This document shows positions 49,585-61,043 of a stretch of 64,000 bases of DNA, in pieces (the stretch's first letter is position 1; the number at the start of each line of letters is the position of its first letter). The notes under the pieces are model-generated. The model made no database searches, was not told the origin of the DNA, and saw nothing but the letters and a program-made list of their open reading frames with translations. The DNA is from Anaerobacillus alkalilacustris (lineage in GTDB: Bacteria; Bacillota; Bacilli; Bacillales; Anaerobacillaceae): positions 124,001 through 188,000 of the forward strand of contig NZ_MLQR01000027.1 in NCBI RefSeq assembly GCF_001866005.1, read 5' to 3'. The translations under genes were made by a program, and so were the position numbers.

Positions 49585-50292
49585 CTACTTGTATGCACCT
49601 TTTTTCATTCGATCTTTACAACGAACAGTCGAAAGAGCTTGTTTAATATCTTCGTAAATAATATTTCCCACAACAATTGTATTCGCATATTGCGCCATTT
49701 CTTTTGCCTGTTCCAACGTTGCTATTCCGCCTCCATAAAATAACTGTGTTTTCTCAAGTACATCACTTACTTCTTTTACAACCTCGACGTCACCATAAAT
49801 ACCGCTATATTCTAGATAAAATATTGGAAATTTATACATCTTTTCAGCCATTTCAGCATACGCTACAACGTCTTCTTCAGTCAATTTTGCTTTAGCTTCC
49901 GTCAATGTAGCAACCTTACTATTTGGATTTAAAACACAATAGCCTTCCATCACAATTTCATTCCAGTTCATAACCGCACTAAATTCTTTTACAGCTTTAT
50001 GATGAAGCCCTATGATCCATTCTGTCGAGCTACTATTTAAAATTGATGGAATAAAGTAATAATCAAAGCCTGGAGTCACAGTCTCAATTGAAGAAACCTC
50101 AAGTGCACACGGTACTGAGTACCTCCTTACTCGCATCAGCAAATCTAAGACGTTATCCTCAGTAACACCATCACTACCACCAATAATGATCGCATCGGTT
50201 CCTGACTCACATATACTTTCAAGATCTTTATCACTAATTTCCTTATTAGGGTCAAGTTTAAATACGTGCTTCCATTCCTGATATTCAAGCAT
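49585..50292 (-). CDS. pcrB: heptaprenylglyceryl phosphate synthase
   Basis: 235-residue TIM-barrel protein that joins heptaprenyl diphosphate to sn-glycerol-1-phosphate, an archaeal-type ether lipid step found in Bacillales. Family motifs include [15 protein letters not shown] near 35-50, [11 protein letters not shown], and the phosphate-binding [11 protein letters not shown] and [11 protein letters not shown] near the C-terminus. Upstream of pcrA as usual. Confidence 0.94.
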   Translation of the reverse strand: MLEYQEWKHVFKLDPNKEISDKDLESICESGTDAIIIGGSDGVTEDNVLDLLMRVRRYSVPCALEVSSIETVTPGFDYYFIPSILNSSSTEWIIGLHHKAVKEFSAVMNWNEIVMEGYCVLNPNSKVATLTEAKAKLTEEDVVAYAEMAEKMYKFPIFYLEYSGIYGDVEVVKEVSDVLEKTQLFYGGGIATLEQAKEMAQYANTIVVGNIIYEDIKQALSTVRCKDRMKKGAYK

Positions 50293-50497
50293 TTTTCGGG
50301 CTCCTTTTTTATACCTTCAGAGTTATCTTCAGTCAATCACATTTCCTCATTCGATTATTATAACAAAAAATACTTACACACTCATCATTCAAGAAATATT
50401 TTCAATTTAGGAATTTTCAAATAAAGAAATCACTTCATTTAAATATAGTAAAATTAATTTATCTTGTGAACTGTTCGTCACCTTAGTATGTATTTTT

Positions 50498-50592
50498 AGT
50501 GAACTTGTTTCAGCAAGCTGAAACATCGGAAAATCCCACCTACGCTACACATAGAGGTGGAGGTCTTTTACCCTAAAAAAAATTCAGATAAA
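50498..50592. repeat. palindrome-associated repeat, copy 2 (solo)
   Basis: Matches 8031-8124 with about seven differences. Here the first hairpin is perfect: GTTTCAGC-AA-GCTGAAAC (50507-50524). The second stem is CCCACCT/AGGTGG. No tnpA or tnpB is nearby, so it is a non-autonomous unit that may be mobilised by an IS200/IS605 transposase. It lies in the 490-bp gap between pcrB and the next gene, which otherwise shows nothing coding. Confidence 0.7.
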
Positions 50593-50728
50593 TTATCGTT
50601 AAATGAATTTTTTTCATAATATAGATTTCCCACGCTCAAAACTATACCTAGTCTTTAATTGCTTTATATCTTAAGTAAGTATTGTTTGATGGCAAAAACA
50701 AATGCGAAATTCACTCAGTTAAACAAAA

Positions 50729-50772
50729 GAAAAAAGGTGAGAGTTCAGCTGTTAGACCTAACTCCACCTTTT
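50729..50772 (-). terminator. terminator of the 92-residue protein gene
   Basis: AAAAGGTGGAGTTAGGTC pairs imperfectly with the GAACTCTCACCTTTTTT side on the minus strand, ending in a T-run 10 nt after the stop. Confidence 0.7.
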
Positions 50773-50781
50773 GTGGATGAT

Positions 50782-51060
50782 TTAAATCCAAAATAAAGCA
50801 GCACCTAAGGCAAAACCTCCAATTGCAGCTAGTGCAACAGGCCATACAGGATAATAAGGATAAGGGTAAGGGTATGGATAGTAACCGGGGTAACCATAAT
50901 AACCATAACCAAACCCTCTTACTCCTCTAGTCTCTGGCTGAATATACACGTATTGTTGATCTACATCAACAATTTTACCAACAAGAACCTTACCTGTTTT
51001 TTCATAAATCGTAACAACTTGACCTTTATTTTGACAGCATAGATCGTAATAACGACTCAT
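50782..51060 (-). CDS. small membrane protein with LSm-like head and Tyr/Gly/Pro repeat
   Basis: 92 residues in three parts. Residues 1-44 (GQVVTIYEKTGKVLVGKIV and YVYIQPE) look like a small beta-barrel of the Sm/LSm or SH3 type. Residues 48-72 are a low-complexity stretch made of GYGYYGYPGYYPYPYP-like units. Residues 73-92 form one membrane helix rich in Ala and Gly. The gene has its own ribosome site and terminator, so I consider it real. Function is unknown; the middle part resembles Tyr-rich segments of spore-coat and surface proteins. Confidence 0.75.
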   Translation of the reverse strand: MSRYYDLCCQNKGQVVTIYEKTGKVLVGKIVDVDQQYVYIQPETRGVRGFGYGYYGYPGYYPYPYPYPYYPVWPVALAAIGGFALGAALFWI

Positions 51061-51178
51061 TTACCCTCTCTCCTTTTTGTCCTACTTTATTATCATACTA
51101 TGTAGTTGAGGATACTTTTGACTATGCTTACACACAAAGTTATTATGCAGATCAAAATAGTTTTTTGTTAAAACATCA

Positions 51179-51221
51179 AAAAGTCCGGCATTCGTTGTTT
51201 ACAACAATACCGGACTTTTTC
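51179..51221 (-). terminator. yerC terminator
   Basis: AAAAAGTCCGG pairs with CCGGACTTTTT, with a further inner pairing (GTTGT with ACAAC), directly after the stop at 51222. Confidence 0.88.
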
Positions 51222-51539
51222 TTAATCATTATTCACTTGTTTTTTCATTTCGCTTTTAACTCTCTCTAGTGTCATTTCATAACCATCATTACCATAGTTT
51301 AGACAACGTTTTACTCTAGATATCGTTGCTGTACTTGCACCAGTTTCAGCTTCAATCTTTTGATATGTAAAGCCCTCACGAAGCATTCTAGCTACTTCTA
51401 AACGTTGAGCAAGTGATTGAATTTCATTAATTGTACAAAGGTCATCAAAAAATTGATAGCATTCCTCTAAGTCCTTAAGGCTTAGGATCGCTGAGAATAA
51501 TTGATCTAACTCTTTTCCTCTTAATTTATCAATTTGCAC
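51222..51539 (-). CDS. yerC: YerC/YecD family TrpR-like DNA-binding protein
   Basis: 105 residues. The centre has a TrpR-type helix-turn-helix: IQSLAQRLEVARMLREGFTY, then ETGASTATISRVKRC. The family is conserved in Bacilli beside yerB and pcrB; its target is not well defined. The start codon is GTG, preceded by GGGAGGG at the right distance. It lies 19 bp after yerB. Confidence 0.9.
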   Translation of the reverse strand: MQIDKLRGKELDQLFSAILSLKDLEECYQFFDDLCTINEIQSLAQRLEVARMLREGFTYQKIEAETGASTATISRVKRCLNYGNDGYEMTLERVKSEMKKQVNND

Positions 51540-51558
51540 TCTTCTTCACCCTCCCTAA

Positions 51559-52599
51559 TTAGTCTGTTATGCTTACATTTTCATCTAAACGAGGAACAAC
51601 ATTTATCCACGTTTTTCCTTGGACGAAACCTAAACTTTTTTCATTTTGAAACGGTAAAATTTGTCCACCTTCGTTTTTCCATTCAACAACTTGATATACA
51701 CCATTTTGAAGTAATAAGCCTTTTCCACCAGAGTAGATATCAATTTCTCTACGACCAACTTTATCAATTACTTTATGAGTCATCTCCACGATAAATAGAT
51801 TATCAATTAAGACCGGATTTTCAGTCTCAAGATCGAGGCTCTGCTCTCCACCAATGATACGAATGTATTTATTATTCTCTTCATCGTATTTATATACTAC
51901 ATTATTGGAACTACTACCGTAATTGATTGCAACTTCCGAAGCCTCTTCTCCTTCAACAGCTATACCCTCTTCTAAAAATGGTAATGAAGGTACTTCATCT
52001 ATCAAGGACCTATTTTTACGTTCTGCTGCTTTTATAAGGTCATCATAAGTTGTATACATGTTGTGTGGTGCTTTTCTAGCAGATGAACGATAAAAATAAC
52101 TACCATCAAATTCCAACCCACTGATATAGTCTACTTGTCCACGTTCAAACATAGCAAACGCCTGCGGGCTTCCACCCGCAGAAACGTAAATACCATTATA
52201 ACCATTGTTTAAGTTAATATAATAATCTCTCGCACTTCTAACCGGTCCAATAATTTCTGGTTTTTCACTATGATAGAATGCAAGTAAACGAGTTATTGTA
52301 GCTTCAGATAAAACTTCATACACCAAATCAGCTTGGTATAATCCCGATTGCGGTCTTGCAGCACGGGAATTTTCAATCATTACACCAAATACTCTATAAT
52401 CGATATCGTCATCTGTAGCTACCCCAGTTAACGGGAAAGTATTTTGAGGTTCTTCCTTAATAGGCTCTGGTTCTGGTATATCAACAGTTTCTTCCGGAAT
52501 AATTTCTGTTTCAACTGTACTTGAGTCTTCATCTTTATTACATCCGATTACAAATGCCATAATAACTAACAAAACCAATCCAAACATGAGCCTTTTCAT
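51559..52599 (-). CDS. yerB: DUF3048 lipoprotein YerB
   Basis: 346 residues with a lipoprotein signal (FVIGC, Cys at 20), an acidic linker rich in Pro and Glu (EPEPIKEEPQ), then the two DUF3048 domains (VFGVMIENSRAARPQSGL near 70-90). YerB is an extracytoplasmic lipoprotein of unknown activity; structural work on the family suggests a cell-surface enzyme or binding role. Conserved order yerA-yerB-yerC. Confidence 0.93.
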   Translation of the reverse strand: MKRLMFGLVLLVIMAFVIGCNKDEDSSTVETEIIPEETVDIPEPEPIKEEPQNTFPLTGVATDDDIDYRVFGVMIENSRAARPQSGLYQADLVYEVLSEATITRLLAFYHSEKPEIIGPVRSARDYYINLNNGYNGIYVSAGGSPQAFAMFERGQVDYISGLEFDGSYFYRSSARKAPHNMYTTYDDLIKAAERKNRSLIDEVPSLPFLEEGIAVEGEEASEVAINYGSSSNNVVYKYDEENNKYIRIIGGEQSLDLETENPVLIDNLFIVEMTHKVIDKVGRREIDIYSGGKGLLLQNGVYQVVEWKNEGGQILPFQNEKSLGFVQGKTWINVVPRLDENVSITD

Positions 52600-52639
52600 A
52601 CAAAAACCTTCCTTTTACTTTTTTCCTTACTTTTATAGT

Positions 52640-54382
52640 TTAACGCATAATCGAAGGAAAGAGTACAGTTTTCTTTTTCACATCGAAAATTCCCTTTTGT
52701 GTTACACGAATATAAGGTAAATGAGTTGAACTAAAAAATAAAAGACTATAAATCGGGTCATCAAAAAGATAACCTCTCTCTTTTAATGCATTCGTTAATT
52801 CTCTCTCTTCCTTTATTACTTCTTCCATTGGTTTAACGGACATTACTCCATATAAACCTAGTTCAACAGTATTAATAACTTCACCATTCTCAACTAAAAC
52901 GATCCCACCTTGCTGCTTTTTCAACTCCTGAAATGCTAGTAGCATATCTTTCTTGTTTTTTCCAATGATAAATATATCTCCAGTATTGGAAAATGAGCTG
53001 GCAAATCCAGATACATGATTAGCAAAACCTTTTATCACTGTATTGATTAGCCAATTTCCTTTTTTATCAACCATCATAAAATAACATTCATAGCTATCAT
53101 CAGGGATTTCCGTCTGGGTTACATCAGTAGCAATTTGATAAGGTTTTAGTATTACTGAATTCACCATTTCGATTCCTAGTGGCATAGAAAAATGCAAATT
53201 CTCTTCGGTTAATTCCCAATCTATTACTAGCGGATTAATATCATAGTCAGCCCACGAGAATTTTGTAACTGGATAACAATTAACTCCGTCCTTTTTCACC
53301 CATTGTCCTTTAGCCAGGACGGAAATAGGAAGAGGCTTATCCTTACTTTCCAATATATTTATATGTGCAATTCTCCCTGGGGCAATCATTCCTAAACTAT
53401 CATCTAAATTATAATGTCTTGCTGCGTTATAAGTAGCCATCGCATAAGCTTCTGTATCTGGAATTCCTTTTTCTAATGCAATCTTTATTAATAGATCCAT
53501 AACTCCTTGTTCATAAAAACTCGGTGTTGATCCATCAGTTGTCATTAAAACACGACTAAAGTCATCTAGACCAAGCTCTATTAATTCTTCAAGTAACTTT
53601 GGTAAGTCTGGACGTATTGATGAGTGACGTAACGAAGTCGTATACCCCATATCTAATCGCATTAATACTTCTTCACCAGTCATTGCTTCATGATCACTAT
53701 TAACTCCTAAAAGAGCCATCTGAGTCAACGTTTTTTCAGAAGCTCCTGGAAAATGTCCTTCTATTGGTTTAGAATGCTTTTTAGTTTCTTGCATCCAGTG
53801 TAGAATGCCATCATCGCCATGCAATACTTTTGGCCATGAAGTAAGTTCTCCCCCCTGAACAACAAGTGGATGTTCTAGCCATGCTTTCATATTTGAGTAG
53901 GAAAAAACATTATCTTCCTGCACAAATTCTGTTTGCGCATCATATCTACACCACCACAACATTGTAGTAGGAAGTTCGTCTAGTTTCTCTATAAGTGTAA
54001 GCGCTTTCTTTTTGTCTGAATTTAAAAGCAGCATCAAGTTATCATTTACTAGTGTTGTCGTTCCTCTTACAGATGCATATTCAGCAAATGATTGGGGATT
54101 ATATAACTGGAAGGGATGAGCATGATGTTCAATATATCCTGGAACAACAAAGCGATCACTACAGTCAATAATCTCAGTCTTATCTAATTTCACAGGCATT
54201 TCTTTACCCACATAAATAATACGATCTTCATACATCCAAATATTTGCATTTAACCATTTTTTTCTTGCATTATTTAAATACGTGGCATTTTTCAAAACAA
54301 TAGTCGGTGCAACCTCACCACGAATGATTTGAAGCTGCTTACGTATTTGTTTTTTGGACCAACGTTCTAGTCTGTAAGCCAT
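52640..54382 (-). CDS. yerA: adenine deaminase-like amidohydrolase YerA
   Basis: About 580 residues of the adenine deaminase family. The amidohydrolase metal motif appears as YIEHHAHPFQ near residue 95, where classical enzymes have GxIDxHxH. GHFPGA and DHEAMTGEE, and TTDGS, are further family metal/substrate motifs, and the adenine-deaminase C-terminal domain follows. Whether YerA itself deaminates adenine is uncertain; B. subtilis has a separate, better-characterised AdeC. ATG 54382 follows GGGTGAT; a TTG 15 bases upstream is less likely. Confidence 0.88.
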   Translation of the reverse strand: MAYRLERWSKKQIRKQLQIIRGEVAPTIVLKNATYLNNARKKWLNANIWMYEDRIIYVGKEMPVKLDKTEIIDCSDRFVVPGYIEHHAHPFQLYNPQSFAEYASVRGTTTLVNDNLMLLLNSDKKKALTLIEKLDELPTTMLWWCRYDAQTEFVQEDNVFSYSNMKAWLEHPLVVQGGELTSWPKVLHGDDGILHWMQETKKHSKPIEGHFPGASEKTLTQMALLGVNSDHEAMTGEEVLMRLDMGYTTSLRHSSIRPDLPKLLEELIELGLDDFSRVLMTTDGSTPSFYEQGVMDLLIKIALEKGIPDTEAYAMATYNAARHYNLDDSLGMIAPGRIAHINILESKDKPLPISVLAKGQWVKKDGVNCYPVTKFSWADYDINPLVIDWELTEENLHFSMPLGIEMVNSVILKPYQIATDVTQTEIPDDSYECYFMMVDKKGNWLINTVIKGFANHVSGFASSFSNTGDIFIIGKNKKDMLLAFQELKKQQGGIVLVENGEVINTVELGLYGVMSVKPMEEVIKEERELTNALKERGYLFDDPIYSLLFFSSTHLPYIRVTQKGIFDVKKKTVLFPSIMR

Positions 54383-54600
54383 TTTTGTATCACCCAATTC
54401 GTTATTGTCTTTTATTTGAACTATAGTAAAAACTATGTGAAACTTTTCACGGAAAAAGACTCTCTAGTTTTTCTTATGCTTGTTATTTTAACTTTTGATA
54501 AATTTTGTTTCTACTATCGTAACATATTTTTTATATTTAGCACATTAAAGTTTTTTTACAAAATAAATAAAATTTAACAAAAGAAGGAAGGTGACATTTC

Positions 54601-54873
54601 ATGAAAAAAGTTACACCTAACATTGGATTAATTAACGGATTGATACGAATTACTTGCGGATTTACAATGCTAGCTTGGGGAACATCAAAATTAGTAAAAC
54701 GTCCTTTTAGTAATACTCCATTATTGGTAATTATGATGGGGGCTTTAAAAGTTGCAGAAGGAATGACCCGTTTTTGTCCATTAACATATTTTTTTGAAGA
54801 AAGAATAGAAGAAATGACAAACGAGCATGAAAAAAACGACAAACAATACGACAACTTGATTAATCCTAGTTAA
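54601..54873 (+). CDS. DUF2892 family small membrane protein
   Basis: 90 residues. Two membrane helices (GLINGLIRITCGFTMLAWG and TPLLVIMMGALKVAEGMT) are joined by a short basic loop, with a hydrophilic acidic tail. The family's typical RI-x-G and EG-x-T-x-FCP features are present. DUF2892 proteins resemble the membrane part of YgaP rhodanese, but no rhodanese domain is here. It has a good AAGGAAGGTG ribosome site and is divergent from yerA. Confidence 0.85.
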   Translation: MKKVTPNIGLINGLIRITCGFTMLAWGTSKLVKRPFSNTPLLVIMMGALKVAEGMTRFCPLTYFFEERIEEMTNEHEKNDKQYDNLINPS

Positions 54874-54885
54874 AAGGAGGTTTTT

Positions 54886-54954
54886 GTGGACAGTGTTCTT
54901 AAACTCAGATTATCACTGTTTTTTACAGCTGATAGCGGAACTGTTGCCACTTAA
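54886..54954 (+). CDS. possible 22-residue small ORF
   Basis: A near-perfect AAAAGGAGG lies five bases before GTG at 54886, 12 bp after the DUF2892 stop, giving MDSVLKLRLSLFFTADSGTV plus two residues. The strength of the ribosome site is the only evidence. It may be a small protein, or the leftover start of a lost gene. Confidence 0.3.
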   Translation: MDSVLKLRLSLFFTADSGTVAT

Positions 54955-54965
54955 GCATACCAAAA

Positions 54966-55006
54966 CAAAAAATGCTGACTCATAAATCTCGAGTCAGCAT
55001 TTTTTG
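54966..55006. terminator. purine operon terminator
   Basis: AAAATGCTGACTC pairs with GAGTCAGCATTTT, followed on the minus strand by TTTTTTG, immediately after the purD stop. The other strand also has a T-run. Confidence 0.9.
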
Positions 55007-56332
<1,326 letters not shown>

Positions 56333-56341
56333 TTAAACATT

Positions 56342-57874
56342 CTAGTGTTTAAAGTGTCTTACTCCTGTAAATACCATAGCTATTCCTAATTCATCAGCTT
56401 TTTTAATCGAATCTTCATCACGAATCGAACCGCCTGGTTGGATAATCGCAGTTACACCAGCTAAACCTGCAGCTTCAACTGTATCATTCATTGGGAAGAA
56501 GGCATCAGATCCCATAACGGAACCACTTGCATTTTCTGCGGCTTGCTCAATCGCGATTTTTGCAGAACCTACACGGTTCATTTGCCCAGCTCCAACTCCT
56601 ACAGTCATATCGTCTTTAACTAAAACAATCGCGTTAGATTTCACATGTTTAACTACTTTCCATGCCATTTTTAATGCTGCCCATTCAGCTTCTGTTGGTT
56701 CACGCTTGGTAGGAACTGTTACATTTGCTTGTTCTAAACCGAATGTATCTTCATCTTGAACGAGAAGACCACCGTGAATTGACGTTAAACGCTTTTCCAC
56801 TTTTGCTTCAGTTGTAATAGGTAAAGTTAATAAACGTAAATTTTTCTTTGAAGTTAAAATTTCTAACGCTTCTTCGCTAAATGAAGGTGCAATAATAATT
56901 TCTAAGAAGATTTCTTTCATTTTTAGTGCTGTATTTGCATCCACTTCTCGGTTAAGAGCAACAATACCACCGAAAATTGAAACAGGATCAGCAGAATAAG
57001 CTTTATCATAAGCTTGTTCAATTGTATCACCTACACCAACACCACATGGATTCATGTGCTTTATTGCTACAACAGCTGGTTCAGTAAATTCTTTTACTAA
57101 TGCTAATGCTGCGTCTGCATCATTAATATTATTGTATGAAAGCTCTTTACCATGTAATTGAGTTGCCTTAGCGATTGAACTTTCTGCTCCTAATGGCTTT
57201 TTGTAAAAAGAAGCTTTTTGGTGTGGATTTTCTCCGTAACGTAAATCTTGTTTTTTCTCAAAAGTTACTGTTAAAGACTCTGGTGATTCTTCCTTAACTT
57301 CATTCGTTAAATATTCAGCAATCACAGCGTCATAAGAAGCGGTATGACGGAATACTTTCGCAGCAAGTCGGGCACGAGTTTCGTTATTTACTGAACCTTC
57401 TTCTTTTACTTGATTAATAACTGTTTCATAATCTGTAGGATCAACAACAACTGTAACGTGCTTATGATTTTTGGCAGCTGCACGAAGCATACTTGGACCA
57501 CCAATATCAATATTTTCAATGGCATCAGCAAATGTTACATCTGGCTTAGCAATCGTCGCTTGGAACGGGTATAGATTGACAACAACTAAATCAATTGGCT
57601 GAATGTTGTGCTTTTCTAATTGACTTAAGTGATCAGCACTTTCTCTCATCGCCAGTAAACCACCGTGAATATTTGGGTGTAACGTTTTAACACGACCATC
57701 TAAGATTTCTGGAAATCCAGTAACATCAGAAATACCAATAACAGGGATTCCAGCTTCTTGGATTGCCTTCTTTGTTCCACCTGTGGAAATAATCTCTACT
57801 CCAAGCTCGACTAATTGTTTAGCAAAAGGGACAATCCCTTCTTTATTTGACACACTAATTAGGGCACGTTTCAT
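56342..57874 (-). CDS. purH: bifunctional AICAR transformylase/IMP cyclohydrolase
   Basis: 510 residues, final two steps to IMP. The N-terminal IMP cyclohydrolase domain shows [14 protein letters not shown] and [13 protein letters not shown]. The transformylase domain has the catalytic KHMNPCGVG, and the C-terminus carries [10 protein letters not shown] and FTGVRHFKH. Six bp after purN. Confidence 0.98.
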   Translation of the reverse strand: MKRALISVSNKEGIVPFAKQLVELGVEIISTGGTKKAIQEAGIPVIGISDVTGFPEILDGRVKTLHPNIHGGLLAMRESADHLSQLEKHNIQPIDLVVVNLYPFQATIAKPDVTFADAIENIDIGGPSMLRAAAKNHKHVTVVVDPTDYETVINQVKEEGSVNNETRARLAAKVFRHTASYDAVIAEYLTNEVKEESPESLTVTFEKKQDLRYGENPHQKASFYKKPLGAESSIAKATQLHGKELSYNNINDADAALALVKEFTEPAVVAIKHMNPCGVGVGDTIEQAYDKAYSADPVSIFGGIVALNREVDANTALKMKEIFLEIIIAPSFSEEALEILTSKKNLRLLTLPITTEAKVEKRLTSIHGGLLVQDEDTFGLEQANVTVPTKREPTEAEWAALKMAWKVVKHVKSNAIVLVKDDMTVGVGAGQMNRVGSAKIAIEQAAENASGSVMGSDAFFPMNDTVEAAGLAGVTAIIQPGGSIRDEDSIKKADELGIAMVFTGVRHFKH

Positions 57875-57880
57875 TTGTTG

Positions 57881-58468
57881 TTAAACCTCTCTTTCGACTT
57901 TCTGTTTATTTAATACATTTTCCAATACTTCAGGGTAAAGCTTATGTTCAACTGTTTGAATTTTCGAACGAACTTCTTCAATAGAATCATTTTCTTCAAT
58001 GAAAACTGGTGCTTGAGCAATAATTGGACCTGTATCCATTCCTTCATCTACGAAATGAATTGTTACACCCGTTACTTTTACTTTGGCATCATAGGCTTGT
58101 CCAATCGCATCTTTTCCAGGAAAAGACGGAAGCAACGAAGGGTGGATATTAATAATTCTGCCTTCATAAGCTTTTAGTAACGTTGGACCGATTAGTCTCA
58201 TGTAACCAGCTAGAGCAATCCACTCAACATTTAAAGCTTGCAATTTATTTAAAATTTCATTTTCAAAGGCTTCTTTATTCTCATAGTTTTTCGGAAGAAA
58301 TTGAAAAACTTCAATATTATGCTTTTCTGCTCTTTCAATAGCTAACGCATTAGGTTTGTCACAGACGAGTAAAGCAATCTCTGCTTTCAAATGTCCACTT
58401 AAAGTAGCATCGATAATGGCTTGAAAATTCGTACCACTTCCTGATGCAAAAACAGCTATCTTTCTCAT
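57881..58468 (-). CDS. purN: phosphoribosylglycinamide formyltransferase
   Basis: 195 residues, uses 10-formyl-THF to formylate GAR. Signature [13 protein letters not shown] at the N-terminus, catalytic Asn-His region [13 protein letters not shown], and the Asp in [10 protein letters not shown]. Its ATG overlaps the purM TGA by four bases. Confidence 0.97.
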   Translation of the reverse strand: MRKIAVFASGSGTNFQAIIDATLSGHLKAEIALLVCDKPNALAIERAEKHNIEVFQFLPKNYENKEAFENEILNKLQALNVEWIALAGYMRLIGPTLLKAYEGRIINIHPSLLPSFPGKDAIGQAYDAKVKVTGVTIHFVDEGMDTGPIIAQAPVFIEENDSIEEVRSKIQTVEHKLYPEVLENVLNKQKVEREV

Positions 58469-59505
58469 TCTGCTAATCCTCCAATGTGAACTCCCTCTTC
58501 CTTACAGACACGACCAATAATATATGCTTTTTCTCCTAGGTTCTCAAGCTCTTTAATAGCAGATACAGCTTCCTCTTCAGAGACAACCATAACCATTCCA
58601 ATTCCCATGTTAAAAGTTGAGAACATGTCTTTAAAAGTAATCTCGCCTTTTTCTTTCACTAGGTCAAAAATCGGTTGAATTGGCCATGACCCATAGTCAA
58701 TCTCTGCCCCTAAACCAGAAGGTAAGGTTCTAGGTATATTCTCATAAAAACCACCACCAGTAATATGAGAAAGACCTTTTAAATTAAACTTTTTAAGTAC
58801 TTCTAAAATTGGCTTCACATAAATTCGTGTTGGTGTTAACAGTTCTTCACCTAATGACTTTTCAAGGTTACCATATTGCTCTTGTAAATCTAAGTTACTT
58901 TCTTCTAAAAGTACTTTCCTCACTAAAGAAAAACCGTTACTATGTAGGCCATTAGAAGAAAGTCCTACAATAACGTCACCTTCGTTAATCTTTTCGCCTG
59001 TTAATAATTTTGATTTATCTACAATACCTACAGAAAAACCTGCAAGGTCATACTCATCATTACCGTAAAGACCTGGCATTTCAGCTGTTTCGCCACCAAT
59101 AAGAGCACACCCTGCTTGCTCACAACCATCTGCAATGCCTTTTACGATTGCTTCAATCTTTACTGGTTCAGCCTTCCCACAAGCAATATAATCTAGAAAG
59201 TAAAGTGGTTCAGCCCCTTGAACAACGATGTCATTCACGCACATTGCTACTGCATCGATTCCAATTGTGTCATGTTTGTCAAGCATAAATGCTAGCATTA
59301 ATTTCGTTCCTACACCGTCTGTACCAGATACTAAAACAGGTTCGTTTAAATGCTTAAAACTAGTAAGGTTAAACATCGCTCCAAAAGAACCTAAACCACC
59401 TAAAACTTCAGGACGGATTGTCTTTTTCACATGCTTTTTCATACGTTCCACAGCTTCATATCCTGCTTCAATATCTACTCCTGCTCGTTTATATGCACTA
59501 GACAT
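58465..59505 (-). CDS. purM: phosphoribosylformylglycinamidine cyclo-ligase
   Basis: About 346 residues, ATP-dependent ring closure to AIR. N-terminal [31 protein letters not shown] and [12 protein letters not shown] are diagnostic. ATG 59505 follows TTGGAGG; the frame is open 33 codons further through an intergenic hairpin and is not translated from there. Confidence 0.97.
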   Translation of the reverse strand: MSSAYKRAGVDIEAGYEAVERMKKHVKKTIRPEVLGGLGSFGAMFNLTSFKHLNEPVLVSGTDGVGTKLMLAFMLDKHDTIGIDAVAMCVNDIVVQGAEPLYFLDYIACGKAEPVKIEAIVKGIADGCEQAGCALIGGETAEMPGLYGNDEYDLAGFSVGIVDKSKLLTGEKINEGDVIVGLSSNGLHSNGFSLVRKVLLEESNLDLQEQYGNLEKSLGEELLTPTRIYVKPILEVLKKFNLKGLSHITGGGFYENIPRTLPSGLGAEIDYGSWPIQPIFDLVKEKGEITFKDMFSTFNMGIGMVMVVSEEEAVSAIKELENLGEKAYIIGRVCKEEGVHIGGLAE

Positions 59506-59533
59506 AGTTACCTCCAAGTTAAATGTAAATGGA

Positions 59534-59602
59534 GAATGTAGAATTGGGCTGAGAAGCGCATCAATACCTTTCTCAACCCTATTCATTCTAAACTCTACAT
59601 TC
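59534..59602. other. long hairpin between purF and purM
   Basis: GAATGTAGA (59534-59542) pairs with TCTACATTC (59594-59602), and GGGCTGAGAA pairs with TTCTCAACCC inside it. No T-run follows. It may set relative purF/purM expression or be a small inserted repeat; it lengthens a gap that is otherwise short in this operon. Confidence 0.5.
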
Positions 59603-59621
59603 AATAATCTATATTTTTAAA

Positions 59622-61043
59622 TTAGCATTTCACTAATTTTGTTTCTTCATTTTTGTTTCCACGATAGATCTCAGTAGGATACTTTCCTGTAAAGCAAGCG
59701 AGACACTGACCGTTGTTAACTTGATCAGTACTTCTACCTACTCCTTTCAATAAACCTTCTACACTTAAGAAAGCGAGGGTATCCGCACCAATTTCTTGTC
59801 TGATTTGTTCAATGCTGTGTGAAGATGCGATAAGTTCAGACGTTGTTGACGTATCAATTCCATAATAACAAGGATTTGTAATTGGTGGTGAACTAATACG
59901 AACATGAACTTCTGTTGCACCAGCTTCTCTTAACAAGGTAACGATCCTTCTACTTGTCGTACCACGTACTATAGAATCGTCAATCATTACCACACGTTTT
60001 CCTTCTACAACACCACGTACTGCAGAAAGCTTCATTTTCACACCTTGTTCACGAAGTTCCTGTGAAGGTTGAATGAACGTTCTACCTACGTAACGATTTT
60101 TAATTAAACCTAACTCATACGGAATACCTGACTTTTCAGCATAACCTATCGCTGCTGAAATACTTGAGTCAGGGACTCCAGTAACAACATCTGCTTCTAC
60201 AGGAAATTCTATAGCCAGTTGCTTACCTAGACTTTTCCTAGCACTATGAACATTAATTTCATCTACATTGCTATCAGGTCGAGCAAAATATACGTACTCC
60301 ATGCTGCAGATTGTGCGGTGAATCGGTTCTGCAAAGCGTTCCGAACGAAGACCTTCTTCATTTATAATGATTAATTCTCCTGGCTTTACTTCCCGTTCAA
60401 ATGTAGCTCCCACAACATCAAAAGCACATGTTTCTGACGCAAATACATAAGCTTCTCCTAAACGGCCGATGGAAAGTGGGCGCAGTCCATTCGGGTCGAG
60501 AGCAACCATTAATTGATTTTCAGTCATAACCATGAAAGCAAAAGCACCTTCAATTTGTTTTAGAGCATTTTTCATTCTCTCATCAAGCGGTAAATCACTG
60601 CTACGTCTAATTAAATGTGCTAGTACTTCTGTATCTGAAGTCGTTTGAAATATACTTCCTTGTTCTTCAAGTTGAAGTTTTAACTTATTTGCATTTACTA
60701 AATTTCCATTATGAGCTAATGCTAAACTGCCTGTTTGCGATTTAAATAATAAGGGTTGAGTATTAGCCAAGCCACCACCACCAGCAGTGGAGTAACGGAC
60801 ATGACCAATTGCACCCTTCCCATGTAACGTCTCAATTTCTCCTTTAGAGAACACTTCGGTTACTAGTCCAAGACCTTTATGGATATTTATAGTTTCACCA
60901 TCAGTAACAACGATTCCAGTTCCTTCTTGGCCACGATGTTGAAGGCTGTGCAATCCATAGTATGTTATTTGTGCAGCATCAGGATGTCCCCATACTCCAA
61001 AGACTCCACACTCTTCATTAAGACCTTTTATTTCAGCAAACAT
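59622..61043 (-). CDS. purF: amidophosphoribosyltransferase
   Basis: First committed step of purine synthesis: PRPP plus glutamine to phosphoribosylamine. With the start at 61043 ([16 protein letters not shown]) the protein has an 11-residue propeptide before the nucleophile Cys, as in the B. subtilis enzyme, which is processed and carries an Fe-S cluster. [13 protein letters not shown] and the PRPP loop [13 protein letters not shown] are clear, and cluster cysteines are near CYYGIDTST and [11 protein letters not shown]. The AAGGAG ribosome site lies inside purL, whose end overlaps by 16 bp. Confidence 0.98.
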   Translation of the reverse strand: MFAEIKGLNEECGVFGVWGHPDAAQITYYGLHSLQHRGQEGTGIVVTDGETINIHKGLGLVTEVFSKGEIETLHGKGAIGHVRYSTAGGGGLANTQPLLFKSQTGSLALAHNGNLVNANKLKLQLEEQGSIFQTTSDTEVLAHLIRRSSDLPLDERMKNALKQIEGAFAFMVMTENQLMVALDPNGLRPLSIGRLGEAYVFASETCAFDVVGATFEREVKPGELIIINEEGLRSERFAEPIHRTICSMEYVYFARPDSNVDEINVHSARKSLGKQLAIEFPVEADVVTGVPDSSISAAIGYAEKSGIPYELGLIKNRYVGRTFIQPSQELREQGVKMKLSAVRGVVEGKRVVMIDDSIVRGTTSRRIVTLLREAGATEVHVRISSPPITNPCYYGIDTSTTSELIASSHSIEQIRQEIGADTLAFLSVEGLLKGVGRSTDQVNNGQCLACFTGKYPTEIYRGNKNEETKLVKC

